Of a DNA stretch of 64,000 nt, positions 7,472 through 16,200 are shown in pieces (the stretch's first letter is position 1; each line of letters begins with the position of its first letter). The DNA comes from Bacteroidaceae bacterium. GTDB taxonomy: Bacteria > Bacteroidota > Bacteroidia > Bacteroidales > Bacteroidaceae. The stretch spans positions 1-64,000 of the forward strand of contig JAGCPD010000073.1 in the NCBI GenBank assembly GCA_017645305.1, written 5' to 3'. The notes beneath the pieces are model-generated. The model saw nothing but the letters and a program-made list of their open reading frames with translations. It did no database searches and was not told where the DNA came from. The translations under genes were made by a program, and so were the position numbers.

Positions 7472-8936
7472 GTTTTGGTCTTTTCTCTTCCCCCTTTTTG
7501 CTGTTCCTGCCATGGCACAGCCAAAGGGGGGACAGCCCAACATCCTCTATATAATGTGCGATGATTTGGGCTATGGTGATTTGTCATGTTATGGTCAGCA
7601 GCATTTCCGCACGCCTAATATAGATCGTCTGGCCTTGCAGGGTATGCGTATGACTTCTGCCTATGCCGGCAGTCCTGTCTCGGCTCCTTCTCGTGCCTGC
7701 TTCATGACGGGGCAGCACTCGGGACATACTCACGTACGTGGCAACAAGGAGTACTGGAGCGGACGTGTGCAATACGGACCGAATACCGACTATGCTGTTG
7801 TCGGGCAAGAACCTTATGATCCTGCTGTGCCCATTCTGCCGGAAATCATGAAGGCCGCAGGCTATCATACCGGAATGTTCGGCAAGTGGGCTGGCGGCTA
7901 CGAGGGTAGCGCCTCAACGCCAGACAAAAGGGGGGTGGAAGAGTTCTTTGGCTACATCTGCCAGTTTCAGGCACATCTTTACTTCCCCAATTTCCTGAAT
8001 CGATACAGCACTTCCTTGGGTGATACCTGTGTAGTGCGTGAGGTGCTGGAGCAAAATATTCAGCACGCCATGTTTGGGGAGGATTATAATAATCGGCAAC
8101 AGTATAGTGCCGACCTTATACACCAGCGGGCTTTGTCGTGGTTGCGGCAACAGAAAGCAGGAGAACCGTTCTTTGGCATTTTCACTTATACCTTGCCACA
8201 TGCAGAACTGCGTCAGCCCGATGATTCCCTCTTGCAATCCTTCCGTGGTAAGCTTTTGCCTGAGCGCGAATACCGAGGCGACAATCCCTCCCGCTATAAT
8301 CCCACTCCAGAGGCGCATGCGCAGTTTGCTGCCATGATAACACGTTTGGATGCCCAAGTGGGTGAGATTATGCAGGTGCTGGAAGAACAGGGATTAGCTG
8401 ACAATACCGTACTTATTTTTACCAGTGACAATGGTCCTCATGAGGAGGGTGGGGCAGACCCTGCCTATTTTAATCATGATGGTAAGTTCCGGGGGCTTAA
8501 ACGCAGCACGCACGAAGGTGGCATCCGCATACCCTTTATTGTCCGCTGGCCTCAGCGTGTGAAAGCGGGTTCCGAGAGTGACTTCCCCTTTGCCTTCTAC
8601 GACCTAATGCCTACTTTCTGCCAGATGGCTGGCCTTGCGCCTAAGGGAGATGATGGTATCAGTATTCTGCCTACGCTAACGGGTAAGGGCAGACAGCGCA
8701 AGCACGACCATCTGTATTGGGAGTTCCATGAGACAGATATGCTGGCTATTAGGCAGGGTGACTGGAAATTAGTGGTTTGTCATGGCAAGTCTTCATTGTA
8801 CAATTTGCGTGAGGACCCGCATGAGGATCACAACCTTTCACAAAAGTACCCCGCCCTTGTGCGTAAGCTTGTTAAGAAGATATATGAGGACCATACTGAC
8901 AGTCCTCTTTTCCCCATCACTTTACCGGAACTTTAG
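7425..8936 (+). CDS. Secreted S1-family sulfatase (Ser-type)
   Basis: This is a sulfatase of about 503 residues that hydrolyses sulfate esters, probably on glycans, in the periplasm or outside the cell. A hydrophobic segment ending A-M-A-Q acts as signal peptide. The metal site begins with D-D-L-G-Y-G-D at about residue 46, and the formylglycine motif is S-A-P-S-R at residues 86-90. The modified residue is thus Ser, which needs an anaerobic sulfatase-maturating enzyme not present in this window. A later S-D-N-G-P-H motif binds the metal. The start is uncertain: the ATG at 7425 lies inside the upstream gene and alternative TTG codons follow at 7439 and 7451. The 3' end overlaps the convergent esterase gene by 4 bases. 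The substrate (mucin or plant or algal sulfate) is unknown. Confidence 0.85.
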   Translation: MVARLDSNLALDSISKFWSFLFPLFAVPAMAQPKGGQPNILYIMCDDLGYGDLSCYGQQHFRTPNIDRLALQGMRMTSAYAGSPVSAPSRACFMTGQHSGHTHVRGNKEYWSGRVQYGPNTDYAVVGQEPYDPAVPILPEIMKAAGYHTGMFGKWAGGYEGSASTPDKRGVEEFFGYICQFQAHLYFPNFLNRYSTSLGDTCVVREVLEQNIQHAMFGEDYNNRQQYSADLIHQRALSWLRQQKAGEPFFGIFTYTLPHAELRQPDDSLLQSFRGKLLPEREYRGDNPSRYNPTPEAHAQFAAMITRLDAQVGEIMQVLEEQGLADNTVLIFTSDNGPHEEGGADPAYFNHDGKFRGLKRSTHEGGIRIPFIVRWPQRVKAGSESDFPFAFYDLMPTFCQMAGLAPKGDDGISILPTLTGKGRQRKHDHLYWEFHETDMLAIRQGDWKLVVCHGKSSLYNLREDPHEDHNLSQKYPALVRKLVKKIYEDHTDSPLFPITLPEL

Positions 8937-9760
8937 CGTTTTAATTGCTTTGTAAAGAATGTTACGGCCAGTTTTACAGCCTCCTCGGGATGAGGTCCGA
9001 ACCCATGGTCGTAACGGTCTAACAGATGCCATTCGCTTTTCTGCCATAGCTGGTGGAACCGCAGGCCGTAGGTGTAAGGAACTGTACGGTCACCAGTGCC
9101 ATGAATGATGCAGGCAAGTCCTTTGTAGCCTGCTGCCGTTTCATAGATTGGAAGCCAGAAAGCCGTCTTTATATAGTCGCGTCCAAGGTGGTGTCCCCAT
9201 ACTTCCACATACTCAGGTGGGTCAAGTGGGTCGCCATGGTCGCCAGGCTGGCCTGCCACAGTACCCCGGATGGCATCATCGCGCAGAACACCGGCGGGTG
9301 CCAGAAGCACCACGCCGCCCTTCAATGCTTTTTTGCCTAACTGACCAGCTAACATAGCTGTCACTACACCACCTTGCGAGTGACCGGCAATTCCAATGTT
9401 TCCGAATCTTCCGTCGGCCTTTACCCATTCATATACGTGGCGGGCATCCTCAATCTCATTGGGAACAGTCATCTGCTGGAAATCGCCCTCGCTTTCTCCG
9501 TGCCCGTTAAAATCAAATCGGATACTGGCAATACCTTGTGTCTCCAGTTCCTGAGCAATGCCGCATTCCAACCCTCCGTTTCTGTTGCCCGTAAAGCCGT
9601 GGCAAAGAATAACAATGGGGCAATTCTTGGGCATCACGTCAGGTGTTTGTAAATCAGCTACCAGTTTTCCGTGGTCGCCTTGAATCATCACCCGCTCTGT
9701 GCGTCCACTAACGAATCCTGCTGTGAGCAAAAGGGCTATAAAAAGGAAATAGTGTTTCAT
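8933..9760 (-). CDS. Secreted alpha/beta hydrolase, cinnamoyl/feruloyl-esterase-like
   Basis: This 275-residue serine hydrolase has a signal peptide (residues 1-19). Its sequence pattern closely follows the Est1E/LJ0536 group of cinnamoyl and feruloyl esterases: C-H-G-F-T-G-N-R, R-F-D-F-N-G-H-G-E-S-E-G-D-F, a nucleophile elbow G-H-S-Q-G-G with Ser128, then G-T-G-D (Asp224) and D-H-G-F (His252) completing the triad. A lid segment lies at about residues 160-200. Such enzymes release ferulic or related acids from plant cell-wall arabinoxylan; this assignment comes from family resemblance only. It is convergent with the sulfatase and has its own promoter at 9775-9782. Confidence 0.8.
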   Translation of the reverse strand: MKHYFLFIALLLTAGFVSGRTERVMIQGDHGKLVADLQTPDVMPKNCPIVILCHGFTGNRNGGLECGIAQELETQGIASIRFDFNGHGESEGDFQQMTVPNEIEDARHVYEWVKADGRFGNIGIAGHSQGGVVTAMLAGQLGKKALKGGVVLLAPAGVLRDDAIRGTVAGQPGDHGDPLDPPEYVEVWGHHLGRDYIKTAFWLPIYETAAGYKGLACIIHGTGDRTVPYTYGLRFHQLWQKSEWHLLDRYDHGFGPHPEEAVKLAVTFFTKQLKR

Positions 9761-9774
9761 TATAAATTGTTTTA

Positions 9775-9782
9775 CAAAGGTA
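9775..9782 (-). promoter_or_regulatory. TAnnTTTG promoter for esterase gene
   Basis: The minus strand reads TACCTTTG, 14 bases upstream of the esterase start codon, giving a very short leader. No clear -33 TTG was seen at the ideal distance. Confidence 0.5.
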
Positions 9783-9809
9783 TGTCACAAGAAAAGTGAT
9801 TGTTTCGGC

Positions 9810-9986
9810 TCATTCGAAGATATTTTCGCCAAAGTTGTAGCCTTTTACGTCAGCTTCGTCTGGCACTTCGCCCTCACCAATTTCGATGTTTGCGTCGCCA
9901 CCAACTGTGGTGATGCTGGCAACTATCATTGTTTCTACCAGTGCGAGTTCCACTTGGGCCTGTGGCGTGATATATGTCTTTTTCAT
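9810..9986 (-). CDS. Small 58-residue peptide of the M-K-K-T-Y-I-T-P type
   Basis: An open frame of 58 codons starts with M-K-K-T-Y-I-T-P-Q and contains an M-I-V-A-S segment at residues 20-24, followed by a Gly/Glu/Asp-rich acidic tail ending in I-F-E. Short genes with this start and a central M-I-x-A-S are common in Prevotella and Bacteroides and are usually left unannotated; the layout recalls a leader peptide followed by an acidic product, but no function is established. It lies between the esterase promoter and the giant M60/sialidase gene, on the same strand as both. The start codon is the only ATG before the conserved opening. Confidence 0.6.
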   Translation of the reverse strand: MKKTYITPQAQVELALVETMIVASITTVGGDANIEIGEGEVPDEADVKGYNFGENIFE

Positions 9987-10004
9987 CTTAGTAATATACT
10001 GTTT

Positions 10005-10135
10005 AAAGAAGTTAGAGGAAGATAAAGGGAGTTAAAGGACGATAGCTTTGGCATTTTGAATCAGCATCCGAAAAAGTATTGTCTTCTATCTCCTTCTATC
10101 TTCTTTTGTCTTCTTTTATCTCCTTATTATTATCA
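10005..10135. repeat. Purine-arm / pyrimidine-arm word repeat
   Basis: A purine-rich run (GAAGTTAGAGGAAGATAAAG and GGAGTTAAAGGACGATAG) at 10010-10047 is followed by a pyrimidine-rich array of about 10-bp words (TTCTATCTCC, TTCTATCTTC, TTTTGTCTTC, TTTTATCTCC) at 10085-10125. The two arms are partly complementary, so the region could fold into an imperfect hairpin. It contains no coding frame. Confidence 0.5.
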
Positions 10136-10173
10136 TATTTTTCCTTATTTTACTATTACCTTGAACTTCGTTC

Positions 10174-10207
10174 GAGCTTGCTCACGCTCGGAAGTGCGAG
10201 CAAGCTC
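10174..10207. repeat. Palindrome GAGCTTGCTC...GAGCAAGCTC
   Basis: A perfect 10-bp inverted repeat (10174-10183 and 10198-10207) with a 14-base loop lies just past the stop codon of the giant gene. The left arm and loop recur in altered form at 35872-35890 behind the C10 protease region. It may act as a 3' end hairpin for the minus-strand gene, though no T tract follows. Confidence 0.55.
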
Positions 10208-10216
10208 TCACTTCTC

Positions 10217-13200
10217 TCACTTAATCACAACCTTCTTTCCGTTCACGATGTTAATGCCCTTCTGAACCTTGTTCAGACGCTGGCCAGCGAGGTTATAGAT
10301 AGCAGCATTATCACTTGTCAATTGTCCATTATCAATTGAAGTGATGCCTGTCTCAATGTCGTCAATGAAGAGCTTGACACCGGCTATGTCTGTCTTGGCC
10401 TTCAGATAGGCGCGGAAGGACTTGATGCTGGTACTGCCTTCGCTCTTGTAGATGGCGCCCTTGGAGATGAAGTAATCACCTTCAGGAACTGTCGAGGGTG
10501 CGTAGAGACCTACATAGTCGATGTTTCTTCCTTCGGCCTTTGGCTCCTCTTCATACGTGATGATTACATTGCTGATGAGGTTCTCTGTGCTGGCAGCTGT
10601 GGCCTCAACGAGTACGGGCTGGTTGGCAGCAATGGTGCCATCGGTCACGGTTTTGAACTTCACAGTAACGTTGTTGGCATCGTCGCTATCCTCGCTATAA
10701 GCATAGACCTTAGTGTCTTCGCCGAAGAGCGTTTGCACCTGTGCGGCATTGAGGTCGAAGGGCAGCACGACGCTGTTGAAGCCCTTGTTAATCTTGCGGT
10801 TGAGTGTCACATTGACAATCTTGCCATCGTTAGCAGAGATTGTGGATGCCATGTCTTCTGTCTCGTCCAAAGTAATGATTGGCTGAATAGTAACAGTGAA
10901 GTTGGCCAGAGACAACCACTTGCTGGCATCTGTCGTGGTGACGGTGATGGCTGTAGAGGCTGCCGACAAGCCCGAAACCTCAAGCGGTGTGTAAGTGCTG
11001 CCGAGGTTGGCAGGGATGACGGACGTGCCGTCTTCTGCGGTAAGCGTGTATGTGGAAGCCTGATAAACGCCCGTCTGTACAGAATAGCCCGTGATGACAT
11101 AACCAGTAGGCGCTGTCAGCGTTATCGTGGAGTTGGTGTTGGCGGCTGCAGGATGATAAGCCAGATTGTAGCGACTATTAAAGTTAGAGAATTTGTTATT
11201 TGTGCCGTCGCTCAATGTCATTGTCAGACCTGCAACTCCGCTGGTAGCATTGGAAGTCCAAGTGAGACCGCTCCATGAACCGAATGTAGCTTCACCGGAT
11301 GTTCCATAGACAATCTTCACCTCTTTCTCCAGTGCAGACTTATCCAGGTCGGGGATGTACTGCAGCAGTTGTTCGCGGGTAATCTCAATGAAGTTCAAAG
11401 GATAGTGGTTGTAGTCTGTATAGCCACCGGCACTGTTCAGCGACTGGTCCTCGAAGAAGAGGTAGAGGCTGCCGGGGTTCTCATCGGTGCCACTCTTGTC
11501 CATCGTGACGTAGCGCGTGCCCTTTGTCTGTACGTTGAGGAACTCCGTCCAGTTGTTACCTTGGTCAGTACTGTAATAGAGCTTGAAGTTCGTATGGTTT
11601 CCAGTCGTGATGGAGTGGAAGATGTAGTCCTTCTTGCCTGTTACCGTCTCGCGCTGATAATAGAGGATGTCCTGGTTGTTCTGGCTGCTCTGCGTGAGCT
11701 GGCTGTTGTCCCATTGTGTGCCATAGCTGAAGCTGAGCGTCTTGCCATCATCGTTGCAGGTGTAGGTGGCCGTATTGAAGCGGCGTTGACCTCCCTTGCG
11801 GATGGAGCCGAAGAGCGAGCCATCGTTCATCTGGATAATCTTGGCTTCGTCGCCTCCTTGAACCATGGGGATATTGCTGAAGTACCACGACTCACCGCCG
11901 TCTCTTGAATAGAAGATGTAGTCTTGTGAATCTCCTGTGTGCTCGGTAGCGCTTGTCATTGTCTGTGCAGGGATGAGGTACATTAGGATGTCGTCGTCGG
12001 GGATGTAGAGGCCACGGCCGGAGGTCACGAAGTAGTCGTAAAGGCCAAAGCCAGCTGCACCTGCGGTGGCGACGTTCTTGATAGCACCGCTCCAGTAGAG
12101 GTCAACTGGCGGATTGCCCACGCCGCTGCTCCAGGTCACGCCGTTGTCAGTGCTGACAGACATGCACATGCCTTTCTGACCGTAGAAGTAGCCTTCGTTG
12201 CCAGCGGCAAAGAGGCAATAGAGCTTGCCGTCCTTACCCTTGACGAGGCTGGGGTCACCGTAGCCGCAACGCTTATCTTCGCCGCCGCTTGCGGTGGAGC
12301 CTTCGCCCTTGGCGATGGTCACGGGTTCGCTCCATGTGCGTCCACCGTCGGTACTGCGGCGCACCACGATGTCGATGACGTGGCCGCCATTGCCGATGTC
12401 GGTGTAACTTTGATAGCGCTTGTCGGCTGCCACAACGATACTTCCGTCGTCAGCCACAACCATTGCGGGAATACGATAGACGCGGCTGCCATTGTCGCGA
12501 GGCAGGAAGGGATAGGAGTGTACGTTGAAGACCATAGCGCCTCGGTCTGCGGGGTCGCCTACTGCAGTCAGGTCGAGCGTGGTTTCCTTATTGTTGCAAG
12601 TATAGGTGATGCTTGTTACGGCTGCATCGAGGACTGCACCTAGCGCTGCATCGTCCTTCACCGTTGCACCTACCCAATAGTAGTGGTTACCTGCGGCGAG
12701 ACTTGCAATGGAGAATGAGGCAGTAGCGCCAGAAACATTCGCTTCGGCAACGGAAGTCTTGGTGGGAGCACCGTCATTGCCAGCAGAGAGGATTTCGGGT
12801 GAGTTGCTTGAAGCCTCATAGAGTGTCAGCTTCGAGATGTTAGCCTCCGAGCCATCCTTGAGGCTAAGAGAGATAGAAACACCTGTAGCATCCCTGAAGG
12901 GAGCAGCATCGACTTTCAGGAGCATCACTTCTCCGCCACGGGATGCGGTCTGCCATCCTTGAGCCACAACGACGCCTCCTTTGACTATTGCGAGGTCAGG
13001 ATTGTAGTTGAGTGTTATTGTCTTGGCGTCTGCATCTACAGAAGCATCTATTGCACCGTCCAGTACGAAGTCGCTGCTTTCGGGTGTCACATTTGCAGGC
13101 AGGAAGATGTAGCCATTCTTGTAAACAGTTGTCAAGCCACTTACATCGTTGCGTGTGCATCTAATCTGAGCTGTCTCAGGAGCATTTTCGCAGAGAACCT

Positions 13201-16200
13201 GCCATGCTGTGAGTCCTGCGTCGTTGAGGCTGACGGGATAGACATCGAAGTAGCCGCCCACGTTGCTTGTCTCACCGATGAAGTACTTGCTGCTCAGGTA
13301 GTAGGGCGTAGCTTTGTAGCCGCCATGTATGAACTGCATACCGTTGGTAGCATTGTATGTGATGCTGACGTTCTCCACAGGAGTTGTCGTGCTTGTGGGG
13401 AAGTAGTTGCTTGAGCTCTTGCAGAGATACTTGCCGTTGGGCAGTATCCAAGCATAGCCATTGGCAGTCTTCACGATGCGTGTCAGGTAGTAAGTGTTGT
13501 CGATAGCGGGTTGCTTATTGACAGCATTCATAAACGTCAGGGGATAGTTGCGACCTGAAGCATAAGCAATCTCGTTCTCGGGAGCATAGACGTACTCGCC
13601 GGCATAATTGCCTGACTTGATGCGGATGGCGTACCATCCCTCTCCGTCGGGTACTGCGGTGAGAAGCGTCTGGTTCTTGATAAGTTTGTTGAAGGCTGCC
13701 GTCGCTGCAGCGCTTTGGTCGCCGTCCACCTTCGTAATGGTGAAGTTGCCGCCAATGTCGTTGTAGTTGATGATAGGACCAGCATATCCGTTGCTGACGG
13801 CAGCGTAGGTGTCAGTCTTCACCGTCTTTATCTTGAAGGTGCCGTCGTTCTGCTTAATCAGTGTAATGGCTACGGCATCGCTGGAGAACACCCATGATGC
13901 TGTGCTGTTTGTGCCGGAAGGAATAGCAAACCTTCCTGCGCCTACATTATATATATAGTATTGATTGTCTTCTCCTGCCGATACGAGTACCCACTGACAG
14001 TTGGGGTCAGTAGCGCTGAACGTGCCGCTCTTGCCGCTGCTCCAGACGTAGTCTGAGCTGCCGTTGTACATCATTGCACCGCGGCTCGTGTTCGTGTTGT
14101 TGATGGTATAGACCTCGGCTGTAGTGGGAATCCAAGAGTCAACGAACTCAACGGGATAGAATGCCCAGTCGTTGTTGCCGCCAGTGGAGGTAGGAGCTGT
14201 CGTGCCCCAGCCTACAACGGTTGCGTCTCCGTTTTCCAAACTATTGGCATCGAGCACAACGCCTGCGGCAGACATCAGATAGAAGTGCCCGTCTGTGTCG
14301 GCAATCTTCTTGATGGTAATCTTCTCCGTAGCAGTGGCAGTCGTGGGAACCGTCGTGCTCTGCTGTATGTTGCCGAAGAAGTTGCCGAGACCAGTCTGCA
14401 GGTAGTATTCGTTGTCCCATCCTACGATGCGGACGAGGTACTTGGCATTGCTCGTCGCAGAGCCTGAGGGAGCAGTGGCCGTATTGTAGAGCTGGTTCGA
14501 GTTGTTCTCATAGAGATAGCCATGATTTGCACCGCGGTCGAACATCACATACCACTGATTTGTCTGCAGGGAGGCTGCTGCGTCAGAGCTGACACGAATG
14601 TCCTTGTCTTCAAACTCATCAGAGGCAATACTTGTTAAATCGGCTTCGTAGATGTAAACCTTGTGATTATTGTTGTTGCCTGTACTCCATCCCCAAACCT
14701 TGCCGCTGGAACGGTCGATACCTCTTATCGTATTGCTTGCATCAGGAGCGGACGGATAAGCAATACCACCGGAGAAGTTGAGCGACCATGCACCAGCTTT
14801 AGCCTCTTCTGCTGAAGCCAATGCAGTATTATAAGCGGGAACGCCCCAATACTTACCGGTAGCATAGTTCTTAATCTTCCATGTGCCATCACCATTGCTT
14901 ATGAGGAAATATGTGCTGGCTTTGGTGGAAGTGTTGGCACTGTTGGGAACATCATAATTGGTGCCATTGTCTGTAATATAACGTTCTGCACCCGTCTTCA
15001 GAACAAACGCTTTGCCGCTTGTAATTCCAGCCTCTGATGTTATCTGCGTTCCTATTGCAACAGCATCTGTTGCGTTGCCAGCATAATCTGTTACGTCCGA
15101 AACGATGATACCAATGCTGGCATCGTATGTTGCCTCGACATCTGTGCCGTTGCCTGCGGCTGCCTTGACGGTGTATCCTTTGCCAATGCCGTCGGGTAAG
15201 GTGAAGGAATTGGTGTTATAGAGGCCGTGCAGGTTGCCTGTGCTGTCATAGACCTTGAAGCCTACGGTACCTGTGCCAACCATCGTGACTTTGTTGTTAG
15301 TCACGTTATACTTGTAGGCTGAGCATGTGGCACCGAAGTCTGTGTACTGTCCTGTCTCGCCAGCCTGACCGATGGGGTATTCGTTGGAGAAGGCTGTCTT
15401 CTTTGCTCCTGCTGCTCCAGGGTAGGTGGCGTCGGGAGCCGAGATGCGGTCTTCGATGAAGATGATGTTGGCCTTGGGCAGGTTCATGGCTGCCACTTCC
15501 TGCTTGGCTGCGTCTATCTCTTGTTGGGTAATGGTGAGGTAGTAGTTTGCGTAGTCTTCCACCTTATAGGCATCCTTGGTGACATTATTGATAACATAGG
15601 TAGTGAGCGAAGGAATGACGAAGAATCCGTAGGCTTGGAAGAACTCGGTCAGGTCATAGCCGCTGACTGCGCAACACTTCTTGTAGAACTTGAGGTAGTC
15701 GTCAGTAGCAGATATGAACGTGCCGCCCGAATGCTCCATCGGGTCGCTACGCAAGGCCTTGAAGAGCTCTGGATAGAAATCGGACTTATTGCCCAGGATG
15801 TGGAAGAACTGGTAGAGCTGGAAGTAGAGGTGTGTCCGCTCCCAAATATCGCGGTCGTTCCAGAATACATTATTGGCCATGTTCTCGAAGGTAGTGCTGA
15901 TGTTGGCGGCACGAGAAGTGAGATGGCCATTGTTATAGATAGCGACATTGGAGAATAGGTTGTTGGAGACCTCCGTCTGTCCCACCATATTGATGTACTT
16001 CTGGAAGATGTGGCCATTCTCGTGGGCAGGTCCCCAAAGGGCACCACCTGCAAACATGTCTTCATAGCTCATTATGGAGGAAATGGTGCCAACATCATAA
16101 TAAGTGCCATAATTCGAGGCGTGCATGTAGTCTTGGCCTGACATGTCCGTAACACTGAGCATGTTGTTCCAGTAGCCATCGAATTCCCCCAGTCCCATCA

